A stretch of 64,000 nt of DNA from Anaerolineales bacterium (GTDB lineage Bacteria; Chloroflexota; Anaerolineae; Anaerolineales; Villigracilaceae): assembly GCA_016789025.1 (NCBI GenBank), contig JAEURC010000006.1, positions 29,885 through 93,884 on the forward strand. Direction: 5' to 3'. A model generated the notes under the pieces. It was not told where the DNA came from and did no database searches. It was given only the letters and a program-made list of their open reading frames with translations. The first letter of the stretch is position 1. Each line of letters opens with the position of its first letter. Positions 51,629 through 61,797 of this stretch are shown piece by piece. The position numbers were made by a program, and so were the translations under genes.

Positions 51629-53620
51629 ATGTTTTTTCCAAGAGAAATGACCGAAGTTGAGTTGATCATCCCCTCCAAAGACCTCGTGACGGTGACGAAG
51701 GTGTTGAGCGGGCGGGGCGTGTTCCATCAAGTGGATAGCGCCTATCTGGGTTTGGAAAGCCTCGGACCCAGCACATGGCAGGATAAAGCCGCCAATTATT
51801 CCACGCTTGAACGCCGCATCCAATCCATTATGCAGACGTTGGGGCTTGCGGAGGAGCAGAAGGGTTCCACGGAGTTCGATATCGTGGAGATCGAATCTGT
51901 TCGCCCGGCGGTGGATCGCGTCGAGGGCGAAGTCAAAGGGGTGGGCGAGCAGTTGGGAGTCGAGAAGAAGCGGCTTGAGTCGCTCGAAGCGCAATTGAAA
52001 CAGCTCGAACCGATCGCGCATTTGAATTTCGAGGTGGGCTCTCTGCGCAAATCGGGTCATGTTCATTCCATCCTCGGCGTGATGAAAGCCGATACGAAAG
52101 TGATCGAGCGTCTCGACAGCATCCGCGTGCCTCATGTGTTATTCGAGTTGAAGCGCGACGCGAAAGACGCGGTTGTGTGGTTGCTCGGCTCAAAAAATAA
52201 TTCCGATGAGCTGGAACGCGCCGCAAAGAGCGCCTTCCTGAATCCGCTTACCCTGCCCGAGGAGTTCAGCGGCACGCCTCAGCAAGTGGTGGAGAAAACC
52301 CGCAAAGCCATTGACGAATCGAAGCAGAAGATATTTGAACTCGAATCTCAATTGGGCAAACTTGGCGGGGTTCACAAAGTTGAGTTGCAAAAATTATGGT
52401 GGGATACGCACGTCAGCCGTTTGATGGCAGACGCGATCGTGCGCTTCGGTCAATTGCGGCATACGTACGTTGTGGTGGGCTGGGTTCCCGCCGCCGATAT
52501 GCCCCTGCTCACCGAGAAACTGAAGCAGGCGTCGAAGGAAATTTTGATCGAAGCCGTTCCAACCGAGCGTTCGGGTCATCACGACAACGTGCCGGTTGCC
52601 TTGTTGAATAACAAGTGGCTCAAACCGATTCAGGAATTGGTTACTACATACGGTCGCCCGTCCTACGGCGAACTCGACCCGACCATTCTGGTCGCGTTGA
52701 CCTTCCCGATTTTGTATGGCGCGATGTTCGGCGACCTGGGGCAGGGTCTTATTTTGATGCTGGTCGGCTATCTCTCACACAAGAAGATTTTTATGAAAGG
52801 ATTGTCTAGTCTTGGTCTACTCCTTGTGTATTGTGGTTTCTTCGCCACGATCTTTGGCGCCCTATATGGAAGTATCTTCGGCTTTGAAGGTCACCTGATC
52901 GAAGAATATCTTCACTTCCACTTTGAGCCTCTTTGGATCAGCCCTCTGGAAAACATCCTCACCATCCTTGGTTTTGCCATCGATGCGGGTATCATTATTC
53001 TGCTGTTTAGTTACCTGTTGAGTTTGTTCAACATGGCTCGCGCGCGCGATTGGGCGCATTTCTGGTTCGGTCATACCGGCGTTGTGGCGATCGTTTTTTA
53101 CTTCTGTTTTCTTACGATCCTGAACGGGCTTTTGGGAACCACGCCGATTGCTCCAAAAATCGCGGCGGCGATCAGTACGTTACCGCTTCCGTTCAATATC
53201 CTGACGCCCATTTTTGCCGTTGGCGTGATGTTCAATAGTTTGTTCCGCAACATTGCGGAAGGGCATCGTCCGCTCATCGAGGGCGGTATTGTGATGTACT
53301 TCGTGACGGCATTCATGGATTTGTTCGAGTCTGTGATCAGCATGTTGAGCAATACGTTGTCGTTCGTTCGCGTGGGCGCGTTCGCGGTGGCGCATGGCGG
53401 CTTGAGTCTTGCGTTCTTCTCGCTGGCGGGCGAGGAGCCGACCATCGGCTTCTGGATCACCCTGTTGATCGGCAACATCTTCATTATCGGCTTCGAAGGT
53501 CTGATCGTCTACATCCAGACCATGCGTTTGCACTACTACGAAATTTTGGGCAAGTTCTTCCACGGCGGAGGCATGCGCTTCGAGCCGTTGCGGCTGAACT
53601 CCTCACAAGAGGAGGCGTAA
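51629..53620 (+). CDS. atpI: V-type ATPase subunit I (a-subunit equivalent)
   Basis: 663 residues. The N-terminal half is a cytosolic coiled-coil rod starting MFFPREMTEVELIIPSKD; the C-terminal half has seven or eight membrane helices with PILYGAMFGDLGQGLILMLVG, which is diagnostic, and MLSNTLSFVRVGAFAVAHGGLS with the essential half-channel Arg (FVRVGAFA). It forms the ion half-channels beside the K ring. Confidence 0.93.
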   Translation: MFFPREMTEVELIIPSKDLVTVTKVLSGRGVFHQVDSAYLGLESLGPSTWQDKAANYSTLERRIQSIMQTLGLAEEQKGSTEFDIVEIESVRPAVDRVEGEVKGVGEQLGVEKKRLESLEAQLKQLEPIAHLNFEVGSLRKSGHVHSILGVMKADTKVIERLDSIRVPHVLFELKRDAKDAVVWLLGSKNNSDELERAAKSAFLNPLTLPEEFSGTPQQVVEKTRKAIDESKQKIFELESQLGKLGGVHKVELQKLWWDTHVSRLMADAIVRFGQLRHTYVVVGWVPAADMPLLTEKLKQASKEILIEAVPTERSGHHDNVPVALLNNKWLKPIQELVTTYGRPSYGELDPTILVALTFPILYGAMFGDLGQGLILMLVGYLSHKKIFMKGLSSLGLLLVYCGFFATIFGALYGSIFGFEGHLIEEYLHFHFEPLWISPLENILTILGFAIDAGIIILLFSYLLSLFNMARARDWAHFWFGHTGVVAIVFYFCFLTILNGLLGTTPIAPKIAAAISTLPLPFNILTPIFAVGVMFNSLFRNIAEGHRPLIEGGIVMYFVTAFMDLFESVISMLSNTLSFVRVGAFAVAHGGLSLAFFSLAGEEPTIGFWITLLIGNIFIIGFEGLIVYIQTMRLHYYEILGKFFHGGGMRFEPLRLNSSQEEA

Positions 53621-53713
53621 GCCCGAAGAAAGAAGCAATCGAAAATACATTCTTGAGCGTGTACGACAAAAAATTGAATTGAAAAATATTTCTACACAAT
53701 AAGGAGATAAACA

Positions 53714-54145
53714 ATGTTCTTAGCTTTTGCTGTTCTGGTTGGTTTGATCCCGGTCATCCCGGCAGTGATCTATGTGATCCAAAACGGAAAGACCAGCCCC
53801 TCGCAGGCGGTTTCGCGCATGATCACCGGATTCAACGCTTTCAATTTCATCGTCGGCTTGATGGCTGGCGGACTCGCGCTCGTCTGGCTGGCTTCCCCCT
53901 CGTCGGCGTTTGCGGCTGGCGCGGCGCAGGAAGCCGTGGTTGACCAATACGCGACCCTCGCGGCGGCTCTTTCCACCGGGCTGGCTTGCATCGGCGCGGG
54001 TATCGCGGTGGGCGGTTCCGGCGCGGCGGCGGTTGGCGCCACAGCCGAGAAGCCCGAATCCTTCGGTCGCGCGCTCATCTTCGTGGGTCTCTCTGAAGGT
54101 ATCGCGATCTACGGGTTGATCATTTCGTTCCTCGTTCTCCCGTAA
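53714..54145 (+). CDS. atpK: V-type ATPase subunit K (ion-translocating ring)
   Basis: 143 residues with four hydrophobic segments. Only the second hairpin carries the ion carboxylate (Glu in FVGLSEGIAIYGLIISFLVL); the first pair (1-70) ends in SPSSAFA and may be a signal or an extra hairpin. The helix facing the Glu (LSTGLACIGAGIAVGG) lacks the Gln seen in Na+-binding rings, so H+ is more likely (inference). A strong aaggagat in an AT-rich 93-base leader fits high translation for a multi-copy subunit. Confidence 0.9.
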   Translation: MFLAFAVLVGLIPVIPAVIYVIQNGKTSPSQAVSRMITGFNAFNFIVGLMAGGLALVWLASPSSAFAAGAAQEAVVDQYATLAAALSTGLACIGAGIAVGGSGAAAVGATAEKPESFGRALIFVGLSEGIAIYGLIISFLVLP

Positions 54146-54159
54146 GGCGCGGAACGTTC

Positions 54160-54465
54160 ATGAAGGTTCTGGTTATCGGTCATCCTGACGCGGTGCTTGG
54201 ATTCTCGCTTGCCGGCGTGGGAGGCAGGGTTGCCTCCACAGCGGATGAGGTGAATCAAGCGCTGGACGATGTCGCATCCGCAAAGGATGTGGGCATTGTC
54301 CTCGTCACGCAGGATGTGGCTGAGATGATCCCCGCCCGCATGGAACACCTCAAACTGCGGAGTACGATCCCGCTGGTGGTGGAGATTCCCTCGCGCGGCG
54401 GCGTTCCGGAGGGACAGGCTTCGCTTGGCGATATTGTCCTTCGGGCGATCGGTATCAAGTTATAA
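54160..54465 (+). CDS. atpF: V-type ATPase subunit F
   Basis: 101 residues. MKVLVIGHPDAVLGFSLAGV and the alternating beta-alpha layout, with VGIVLVTQDVAEMIP, are typical of subunit F, which binds D in the rotor. Confidence 0.9.
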   Translation: MKVLVIGHPDAVLGFSLAGVGGRVASTADEVNQALDDVASAKDVGIVLVTQDVAEMIPARMEHLKLRSTIPLVVEIPSRGGVPEGQASLGDIVLRAIGIKL

Positions 54466-54504
54466 CCCTTTCCTGACTCAGGAAAATGAATTGGAAGTGT
54501 ATCT

Positions 54505-55119
54505 ATGAATTCTGAAGCAGAAAACATTGTGGAACTCGAACGGGCGATCCTGATCGAAGCCCGCGAAGAGGCGGAACAGATGCAGGTGGAAGCCAAAGAG
54601 AAGGCGGACGCCATCCACAAGCGCGCGCAGGAACAGGCTGAGTCTGAACGGAAAGCCGTCCTTGATCGCGCCCGGGAAGATGCGGAGCGTCTGCGCAGTC
54701 AGGCAACCGCCACCGCGCAGTTGAAAGCGCGTTCCTCCCAATTGGAGCATCGCGAGAAAGTTCTCGATAACGTGTTTGCGGAAGTGAAGAAACAACTGGA
54801 CGCCGTGAAAAAGCGCCCGGATTACGACGCCGTCGCCGCGCTGTTGTTGCGCGAGGCGTTGACCCAGTTACGCGTGAGCAAGGCAGACATTCGAGCGGAT
54901 GAATCGACACAGAAAGCGCTGCAAAAAGGCGCCCTGAACGAGATCGCAAAAGAACTCAAAGGCGAATTCACAATCGGCGGCGGGTTAGATGAAGGCACCG
55001 GCGTGGTCGTGGATGCCTCCGGCGGAAAGATCCATTACGATAACACGTTGGAAACCCGCCTGAGCCGCCTGCAAAATACGCTGCGCGCCTCGGTCTACAA
55101 AGTGTTGATGGGAGAATAG
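54505..55119 (+). CDS. atpE: V-type ATPase subunit E
   Basis: 204 residues. The N-terminal 90 residues are a long Ala/Glu/Lys/Arg helix; the C-terminal alpha/beta domain includes GGGLDEGTGVVVDASGGKIHYDNTLETRLSR, typical of E subunits. Forms the peripheral stalk with H/G. Ends one base before subunit A begins. Confidence 0.9.
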   Translation: MNSEAENIVELERAILIEAREEAEQMQVEAKEKADAIHKRAQEQAESERKAVLDRAREDAERLRSQATATAQLKARSSQLEHREKVLDNVFAEVKKQLDAVKKRPDYDAVAALLLREALTQLRVSKADIRADESTQKALQKGALNEIAKELKGEFTIGGGLDEGTGVVVDASGGKIHYDNTLETRLSRLQNTLRASVYKVLMGE

Positions 55120-55120
55120 C

Positions 55121-56887
55121 ATGGCAAATGAAGTAGGAACAATTACCTGGATCAGCGGACCCGTTGTCCGCGCCCGAGGCTCCCGCCACGTCGGCATGTT
55201 GGAACTGGTCGAAGTGGGGCAGGACCGCCTCGTGGGCGAAGTGATCGGTCTCAAAGGCGATCAGATGACCGTGCAGGTGTACGAAGAGACCGCAGGCATG
55301 CAACCCGGCGCGCCGATCTACGGCACCGGCTTGCCTCTCTCGGTGGAGCTCGGGCCCGGCTTGATTCAATCTATTTACGACGGCGTGCAGCGTCCGCTTC
55401 CGCTCATCGAACAGGCGATGGGTTCGTTTATCAACCGCGGCGCGCGTTTCGACTCGATCAGTCGCGAGAAAAAATGGAAATACACGCCGAAAGCAAACGT
55501 CGGCGACGAAGTGAAGGGCGGCACGATCCTCGGCGTTGCCATGGAAACCGACACCTTCGAACATCGCGTCATGGTTCATCCTGATGATAAAGGCACGCTC
55601 ACCTGGGTTGCCTCCGCGGGCGAATACACGGTGAACGACACGATTGCGAAGATCAAGGTCGGCAAGGAAGAAAAATCCGTCACGATGTTACAGCGCTGGC
55701 CCGTTCGCAGACCTCGTCCGTTCGTGCAACGACGCGGCGCGAACATCCCACTCATCACCGGTCAACGCATCCTCGATACGTTCTTCCCGGTGGCGAAGGG
55801 CGGCGCGGCTGGCATCCCCGGTCCGTTCGGCTCGGGCAAAACCGTCACGCAACACAGCATCGCCAAATGGGCGGACGCGGAAGTGATCGTCTACATCGGA
55901 TGCGGCGAACGCGGCAACGAGATGACCGAAGTGTTGCAGGAATTCCCGCATCTTGTGGACCCTCGATCTGGTCGCCCGTTGATGGAGCGCACCGTCCTCA
56001 TCGCCAACACCTCGAACATGCCTGTGGCGGCGCGCGAAGCCAGCATTTACACCGGCATCACCATCGCGGAATACTACCGCGACATGGGCTACCACGTCGC
56101 GCTCATGGCAGATTCAACCTCCCGTTGGGCTGAGGCGCTGCGCGAAGTTTCCGGGCGTCTTGAAGAAATGCCCGCCGAGGAAGGGTATCCCGCTTATCTC
56201 GCCGGTCGTCTCGCGGAATTTTACGAACGCGCCGGGTATGTCGATAATTTGAACGGCTCGCAAGGGTCGGTCTCCATCGTCGGCGCGGTCTCGCCTCCGG
56301 GCGGCGACTTCTCGGAGCCGGTCACCCAGCACACCAAGCGCTTCATCCGCTGTTTCTGGGCGCTGGATAAATCGCTGGCGTCGGCTCGTCACTTCCCAGC
56401 CATCAACTGGCTGGACTCGTACAGCGAATACATCGAAGATGTGGGCAACTGGTGGCGCGAGAAGACTGGCAAAGACTGGCTCGCCATGCGCACGAAAGCA
56501 ATGGAATTGCTGAGCGAAGAAGCGCGTCTCTCGCAGATCGTCAAACTCGTCGGTCCCGATGCGTTGCCGTATGCGGAGCGCATGGTGCTGGAAACAAGTC
56601 GCCTCATCCGCGAAGGCATCCTGCAGCAGAATGCCACAGACACCGTGGACGCGTACTCGTCCGTGGAAAAACAGATTCGCCTGCTCGAATTGGTGTTGTA
56701 CTTCCACGAGCGCGGCATGGCAATCGTTAAGCGGGGCGCGCCGATCAACCTCATCCACGATCTGCCCGTTGTGGATACCATCATCCGCGCCAAATCCTCT
56801 GTCACCAACGAAGAGATCAACAAGTTGGACGATATCCAAAAGATGATTGACCAGCAAATGGGTCAATTAGATGCGGAGTATAGATAA
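55121..56887 (+). CDS. atpA: V-type ATPase catalytic subunit A
   Basis: 588 residues. Walker A GPFGSGKT (in [15 protein letters not shown]), the non-homologous insert after the beta barrel, [51 protein letters not shown], and [14 protein letters not shown]. It carries the nucleotide site that makes or hydrolyses ATP. Ends in TAATG with subunit B. Confidence 0.97.
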   Translation: MANEVGTITWISGPVVRARGSRHVGMLELVEVGQDRLVGEVIGLKGDQMTVQVYEETAGMQPGAPIYGTGLPLSVELGPGLIQSIYDGVQRPLPLIEQAMGSFINRGARFDSISREKKWKYTPKANVGDEVKGGTILGVAMETDTFEHRVMVHPDDKGTLTWVASAGEYTVNDTIAKIKVGKEEKSVTMLQRWPVRRPRPFVQRRGANIPLITGQRILDTFFPVAKGGAAGIPGPFGSGKTVTQHSIAKWADAEVIVYIGCGERGNEMTEVLQEFPHLVDPRSGRPLMERTVLIANTSNMPVAAREASIYTGITIAEYYRDMGYHVALMADSTSRWAEALREVSGRLEEMPAEEGYPAYLAGRLAEFYERAGYVDNLNGSQGSVSIVGAVSPPGGDFSEPVTQHTKRFIRCFWALDKSLASARHFPAINWLDSYSEYIEDVGNWWREKTGKDWLAMRTKAMELLSEEARLSQIVKLVGPDALPYAERMVLETSRLIREGILQQNATDTVDAYSSVEKQIRLLELVLYFHERGMAIVKRGAPINLIHDLPVVDTIIRAKSSVTNEEINKLDDIQKMIDQQMGQLDAEYR

Positions 56888-58314
56888 TGAGCGAAGCAAC
56901 AGTGTTAGGTGGTCAGGAAGTCGTCGGCGTTGGTCGCATCGAAGGACCGATCATGGTCGTCGAAGGCGCGTCGAACGTCAGTTACGACGAAGTCGTTGAG
57001 ATTCAAGATGTCCGTGGGGATACCCGCCGCGGGCGCGTGCTCGAAGTGGGCGAAGGTTTTGCCGTTGTGCAGGTGTTCGCCGGTTCCACCGGTCTTTCGA
57101 TTGATGGCACCCGCGTGCGCTTCCTCGGCAATACGCTTCACATGCCCGTTGCAGAGGAAATGCTTGGGCGCATCTTCGATGGTCTTGGCACCCCGATCGA
57201 CGGCGGTCCCGAGCCGCTTACCGATGTGTATCGCGACGTGAACGGACAGCCGATCAACCCGACCGCGCGCATTTACCCGCGCGACTACATCCAGACCGGC
57301 ATCTCGACGATAGACGGCGTGAACACCCTCTTGCGCGGGCAGAAACTCCCATTGTTCTCCGGCGCGGGTATGCCGCACGACCAACTCGCGGCGCAGATTG
57401 TGCGCCAGGCGACATTGGGTCGCGTGGCGGGCGCCCCGCAGACCGAAGGCGAAGAGTTCGCCATCGTGTTCGCGGCGATGGGCGTCAAGAACGACGTGGC
57501 AGATTACTTCCGTAAATCGTTCACCGAAAGCGGAGCGTTGACCCGCGTGGCGATGTTCCTCAACCTAGCGGACGATCCCCCGGTCGAGCGTATCGTCACC
57601 CCTCGCGCGGCGTTGACGTTGGCTGAGTATCTCGCGTATGACCTCGGCAAGCATGTGCTTGTGGTGCTGACCGACATGACCAACTACGGCGAAGCCCTGC
57701 GTCAGATCTCGAATGTGCGCGGCGAGGTGCCAAGCCGAAAGGGTTACCCAGGCTACCTATATAGCGACCTGGCGTCCCTGTACGAAAGAACCGGGCGCAT
57801 CCGCACCAGCGAGGGTTCGATCACGCAGATCCCGATCCTTACCATGCCGAACGACGATATGACCCACCCGATGCCTGACTTGACCGGCTACATCACCGAA
57901 GGGCAGATCGTGTTGGGACGCGAGTTGTATTACGCGGGCGTGTATCCGCCTGTGACGGTTCTGCCGAGTCTCTCGCGTTTGATGAAAGACGGTATCGGCA
58001 AGGGACGCACGCGCGACGATCATCCGCGTTGGGGCGCGCAGTTGTACGCGGGCTACGCCAAAACGCAAGACATCCGCGCGCTGGCATCCGTTATCGGCGA
58101 GGAAGAACTCTCCGAGGTGGACCAGAAGTACCTGAAGTTCGGACGCGCGTTCGAGCGCGAGTTTGTCAATCAGGCGTTCACCGAAAATCGAACCATCGAG
58201 CGCACGCTGGAGATCGGTTGGAAATTGCTCTCCATGCTTCCGAAGGGCGAGCTCACCCGCGTCACGCTCGACGAGATCAAACAATATTACAAAGGCGACG
58301 ATGCCACAAGTTAA
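56887..58314 (+). CDS. atpB: V-type ATPase regulatory subunit B
   Basis: 475 residues. The non-catalytic partner of A: no Walker A Lys, with [38 protein letters not shown] and [49 protein letters not shown] residues. It overlaps subunit D by 14 bases. Confidence 0.97.
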   Translation: MSEATVLGGQEVVGVGRIEGPIMVVEGASNVSYDEVVEIQDVRGDTRRGRVLEVGEGFAVVQVFAGSTGLSIDGTRVRFLGNTLHMPVAEEMLGRIFDGLGTPIDGGPEPLTDVYRDVNGQPINPTARIYPRDYIQTGISTIDGVNTLLRGQKLPLFSGAGMPHDQLAAQIVRQATLGRVAGAPQTEGEEFAIVFAAMGVKNDVADYFRKSFTESGALTRVAMFLNLADDPPVERIVTPRAALTLAEYLAYDLGKHVLVVLTDMTNYGEALRQISNVRGEVPSRKGYPGYLYSDLASLYERTGRIRTSEGSITQIPILTMPNDDMTHPMPDLTGYITEGQIVLGRELYYAGVYPPVTVLPSLSRLMKDGIGKGRTRDDHPRWGAQLYAGYAKTQDIRALASVIGEEELSEVDQKYLKFGRAFEREFVNQAFTENRTIERTLEIGWKLLSMLPKGELTRVTLDEIKQYYKGDDATS

Positions 58315-58936
58315 TATCGCGCCGACCCGCACGAACCTGATCCGCCTCAAGAAGGAACTCCGCTTTGCGAAAGAGGGGTACGAGATCCTCGACCGCAAAC
58401 GCGAGGCTCTCACCGGCGAACTCGTGCGCGTGGCGAAGGAAGCGGATACGCTTCAAAAGGAAGTGTGGTCGATGCTCGCCACGGCGTACGACGCGATGGA
58501 AAAGGCTCGTCTCGTAATGGGCTCCGACCATGTGGAATGGGCGGCGCTTGCCGTCAACAAAACCGTGGACGTGCACCTGCGTTTGCGCGGCATCATGGGC
58601 GTGGCGATCCCGCAGATCGAAGCGCGGGGCGAACCGCCGAAATTGCTTTACAGCCCAGGCGACACCGCCGCCGCGCTCGATGAAGCCAGCAACGCTTTTC
58701 GAGAAGTCCTTGTGCGCATCCCGCAGCTTTCGATGCTCACCGCCGCGGTGTGGCGTCTTGCTAACGAGCTGAAGAAAACGCAACGCCGCGTGAATGCCTT
58801 GCAACACATCTTCATTCCGAACTACCAGCATCAGATCGAGTTCATCGTCAGTTCGCTGGAAGAACGTGAGCGCGAAGAGACCTTCCGCCTCAAGTGGTTG
58901 AAGACCAAGATGACCAAGCAGGCGCAGGCGGCATAG
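58301..58936 (+). CDS. atpD: V-type ATPase subunit D (rotor shaft)
   Basis: 211 residues from the ATG at 58301, inside the subunit B end. [37 protein letters not shown] at the start and [16 protein letters not shown] near the end are the two antiparallel helices of the shaft. Last gene of the operon. Confidence 0.94.
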   Translation: MPQVNIAPTRTNLIRLKKELRFAKEGYEILDRKREALTGELVRVAKEADTLQKEVWSMLATAYDAMEKARLVMGSDHVEWAALAVNKTVDVHLRLRGIMGVAIPQIEARGEPPKLLYSPGDTAAALDEASNAFREVLVRIPQLSMLTAAVWRLANELKKTQRRVNALQHIFIPNYQHQIEFIVSSLEEREREETFRLKWLKTKMTKQAQAA

Positions 58937-58942
58937 AACAGC

Positions 58943-59032
58943 ATGTCATTCTGAGGGAGCGCAGCGACCGAAGAATCTCCTTTACGCAAGAGGAGACCCT
59001 GATGGACGCGAGGCGTCCCTCAGGGCGACATA
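58943..59032. repeat. dispersed GTCATTCTGAG-type repeat (copy 2)
   Basis: Starts tgtcattctgagggagcgca and ends ccctcagggcgaca, complementary ends, as in the copy at 14278-14360. It lies between the ATPase operon and its terminator. Confidence 0.6.
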
Positions 59033-59044
59033 ATATTTGTCTGA

Positions 59045-59088
59045 AAATGGGTTTTGACGATATACTCGTCAGAACCCATTTCGTTTTT
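59045..59088 (+). terminator. strong intrinsic terminator after the V-ATPase operon
   Basis: Outer stem aaatgggtt/aacccattt, one mismatch, inner stem tgacga/tcgtca, loop tatac, then cgttttt. The T run ends at the base before the murE ATG, leaving no room for a ribosome site. Confidence 0.88.
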
Positions 59089-60744
59089 ATGAACATAAAT
59101 TCATCGCTTCGAAAAATTTTTACAGAAATTCCCCTGCCGTTTTTCCCTCACCCCTTCCCCTCCCCCATTGGGAGAGGGGTGAGGGGTGAGGGATTGCCCG
59201 ATGTGCAAATCACTGGCATTTCGATTGACAGCCGCGCCGTGAAGCCTGGTCATTTGTTCGTTGCGATGCAAGGCGGAACTGTTGATGGACACGACTACAT
59301 CCAAAGGGCGATTGATAACGGCGCGGTTGCGGTGGTGGGGGAGAGGGACGTTGGGCAAATTGCCAATTTGCCCTACATACGACTCGCAAACACGCGTCAG
59401 GCGCTGACGTGGCTGGCTGGCTCGTTTTACCTGTGGCCCGCGCGCCGCCTGACGATGATCGGCGTGACCGGCACCGACGGCAAGACGACGACGACCAACA
59501 TCATCTACAACATCCTCAAAGCGGCGGGACTCAAGGCAGGGATGATTTCTACGGTCAACGCGGTGATCGGGAATGAGGTATTGGACACCGGCTTTCACGT
59601 CACCACGCCCGACGCGCATGATGTGCAATTCTATCTGGCGAAGATGGTCGAGGCAGGTTTGACGCATGTCGTGCTGGAAACCACGTCTCACGCGTGGGAA
59701 CAACATCGCGTGGACGCGTGCGAGTTCGATATTGGCGTGGTGACTAACATTACGCACGAGCATCTCGATCAACACGGTTCGTATGAAAACTATCGCGCCG
59801 CGAAAGCGAGACTCTTCGAATCGCTGGAAAAAACTGTTGAGAAACCGCAAGGCAATCCGCGGCTGGCTGTGCTGAACCGCGACGTTTCCTCGTTTGAGTT
59901 TCTCGCAAAGATTTCACGAACAAACAAAATGGATTACGGTCTAAACGCGGATGCGAGAGTCCGCGCGATGGATGTGAAGCATTTACCGTCGGGAATCCAT
60001 TTCACGGCAAAGAGCAAAGAGTTTGAGATTCCCGTCTCTTGTAAATTGGTCGGTGGGTATAACGTGTCTAATTGCCTCGCCGCGTTGACCGCGACGGTCT
60101 ATGGCTTGGGAATTAAACCAGAAATTGCCGCGCAGGGAGTCGCCGCGCTGGAGGGAATCCCCGGTCGCATGGAACGGATCGACACGGGGCAGAACTTCAC
60201 TACCATTATTGATTTTGCTCACACGCCGAATGCGTTGAAATCCGCGCTTGAGGCGGCGAGAGAGATGCTTTCTGGGATGAAAGAGGAAAGAGGAAAGAAT
60301 GGGCGAGTCATCGTTGTATTCGGTTCTGCGGGGTTGCGTGACAAGGCGAAGCGGAGGATGATGGCGGAGATCGGCGCGGAACTTGCGGATGTGTGCATCC
60401 TCACAGCGGAGGATCCGCGCACCGAATCGCTGGATGGAATCCTTGACGAGATGGCGGCAGGCGCCACGTCCGCGGGAGGAAGCGAAGGGGAATCCTTTTG
60501 GCGAATCGCGGACCGAGGCGAGGCGATCCGCTTTGCTGTGAATCACGCGCGGGAGGGCGATGTCGTTTTGGTTTGCGGCAAAGGACATGAACAGTCGCTG
60601 TGTTTCGGCGCGAAAGAATTTTTATGGGACGACCGCATTGCCGTCCGCGCGGCGTTGAGCGAACTGCTCGGCATCGAAGGACCGCAGATGCCTTATTTAC
60701 CAACTCAAACTATGGAGGAACAAGAATGGCTGGCTTTGAAATAA
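59089..60744 (+). CDS. murE: UDP-N-acetylmuramoyl-tripeptide synthetase MurE
   Basis: 551 residues from the ATG at 59089. It adds the third amino acid to the peptidoglycan stem. Seen: N-terminal ITGISIDSRAVKPGHLFVAMQGGTVDG, ATP loop GVTGTDGKTTTTN, STVNAVIGNEVLDTGFHVTTPDA, VLETTSHAWEQHRVD, and the C-terminal LTAEDPRTESLDGI, where DAP-adding enzymes read DNPR. Residues 19-35 come from a palindromic repeat inserted in frame. The upstream frame to 58894 is noise. No ribosome site; a terminator directly precedes the start. Confidence 0.92.
   Translation: MNINSSLRKIFTEIPLPFFPHPFPSPIGRGVRGEGLPDVQITGISIDSRAVKPGHLFVAMQGGTVDGHDYIQRAIDNGAVAVVGERDVGQIANLPYIRLANTRQALTWLAGSFYLWPARRLTMIGVTGTDGKTTTTNIIYNILKAAGLKAGMISTVNAVIGNEVLDTGFHVTTPDAHDVQFYLAKMVEAGLTHVVLETTSHAWEQHRVDACEFDIGVVTNITHEHLDQHGSYENYRAAKARLFESLEKTVEKPQGNPRLAVLNRDVSSFEFLAKISRTNKMDYGLNADARVRAMDVKHLPSGIHFTAKSKEFEIPVSCKLVGGYNVSNCLAALTATVYGLGIKPEIAAQGVAALEGIPGRMERIDTGQNFTTIIDFAHTPNALKSALEAAREMLSGMKEERGKNGRVIVVFGSAGLRDKAKRRMMAEIGAELADVCILTAEDPRTESLDGILDEMAAGATSAGGSEGESFWRIADRGEAIRFAVNHAREGDVVLVCGKGHEQSLCFGAKEFLWDDRIAVRAALSELLGIEGPQMPYLPTQTMEEQEWLALK
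59145..59192. repeat. palindromic CCTCACCCC/GGGGTGAGG repeat inside murE
   Basis: An imperfect hairpin of the CCTCTCCC/GGGAGAGG family in the coding strand of murE. It encodes residues PHPFPSPIGRGVRGEG, which have no place in the MurE fold and match what this repeat reads in that frame. Confidence 0.85.
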
Positions 60745-61322
60745 AACCCGTTACGTTGACCGGCACGCATGTACGGCTCGAACCGATGACGCTTGAGCAT
60801 GTTGAAGGTTTAGCGGAGATCGGCGTGGGTCACGATTTTTGGGATTTTATGGTGTACGGCAAAATGGAAAACGCGGAGGATATGCGCGGCTGGGTGGCGG
60901 ATATTCTTGCGCGCGCGGCGAAGGGAACCGATTTGCCGTTCGTTGCCGTCCATCTCGCTTCGGGACGTGTGGCGGGCGCGACGCGCTATCTCAACATCAT
61001 GCCCAACGACCGTGGACTCGAAGTGGGCGGCACGTGGTATGGACTCGATTTCCAGCGGACGGCGGTGAACACCGAGTGCAAGTACCTGCTGTTCCGTCAC
61101 GCCTTTGAAACGCTGGGTGCCATCCGCTTGCAGTTGAAAACGGACTCGCGCAACGAACGCTCGCAACGCGCCATCGAACGCATCGGTGCGGTGAAGGAAG
61201 GCGTGCTCCGCAATCACATGATCTTGCCCGATGGGGTGATCCGTCATTCGGTGTATTATTCGATCTTGGATACAGAGTGGGAGGGGGTGAAAAAGAGGTT
61301 GGAGGAGAGGCTGGCAAGATAA
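60726..61322 (+). CDS. GNAT-family N-acetyltransferase (RimJ/RimL-like)
   Basis: 198 residues from the ATG at 60726, which lies inside the murE end (19-base overlap; ggaggaacaag ribosome site within murE). RimJ/RimL-like segments: L.G.HVRLEPM, GATRYLNIMPNDRGLEVGGTWYG, and RLQLKTDSRNERSQRAIERIGAVKEGVLRNH with the acetyl-CoA loop. Substrate unknown. Confidence 0.88.
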   Translation: MAGFEIKPVTLTGTHVRLEPMTLEHVEGLAEIGVGHDFWDFMVYGKMENAEDMRGWVADILARAAKGTDLPFVAVHLASGRVAGATRYLNIMPNDRGLEVGGTWYGLDFQRTAVNTECKYLLFRHAFETLGAIRLQLKTDSRNERSQRAIERIGAVKEGVLRNHMILPDGVIRHSVYYSILDTEWEGVKKRLEERLAR

Positions 61323-61640
61323 ACGCCTTCTGTGCCTCAAGCATCTGTGAAAATGAATTTGTCTGGCAAACTGAAATGCGCTATGCGAAGTTGATTGACT
61401 TAACGATTTAGGCATTGGACGTGATCTAACGCGCATTGCGCTTGACTTGAAACATCCCCGCCGATTGGCAAGTGAAGCCGAGGTTCTGGCAATCCATCCA
61501 GAACTCAACCACCTCGAGTAACAGTCCCTTTCTTGCGTTCGGCCCTCGCGCTCCAGTGCGAAATGCAGGCGGAGCTCTGGAAGGCTGCCAATAGACAGAA
61601 CGTTCGATGGATTAGCCGTTCAAAACCCTCCATAAAAAGG
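61323..61640 (+). pseudogene. gene-free stretch with a possible gene remnant
   Basis: The only coding-like signal is a 41-codon open frame without a start, 61399-61521, ending SEAEVLAIHPELNHLE and stop. It reads like the C-terminal end of a lost gene, but I cannot name a family. Nothing else is seen up to the terminator. Confidence 0.3.
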
Positions 61641-61678
61641 AAAAGCCTAGCCTCTTTTGTAAGAGACAGGGCTTTTTT
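61641..61678 (+). terminator. intrinsic terminator
   Basis: Outer stem aaaagcc/ggctttt and inner stem ctctt/aagag with internal loop, then T run. It follows no intact plus-strand gene closely and may belong to the remnant upstream. Confidence 0.7.
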
Positions 61679-61797
61679 GATCGAGTTTTTCCTCAACCCT
61701 TGACACTGCTGTTCATCGGTAGGCGCACTCACGGAACGCAAGACTCGATGGTGGATAAAAGACAACACCGTTAACATGCTGAAATTTTACACCTGAC

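Noticed and set aside
58894..59088. Long N-terminal extension of MurE
   Set aside because: It would translate a dispersed repeat and a terminator; the family N-terminus begins at 59089.
61505..61777. 90-residue minus-strand frame near the cassette region
   Set aside because: It runs antisense through a clear intrinsic terminator and shows no coding pattern.
61680..61797. attC-like site at the 3' end of the PfpI gene
   Set aside because: No core heptamers or paired arms like those at 62357 and 63050 are present.
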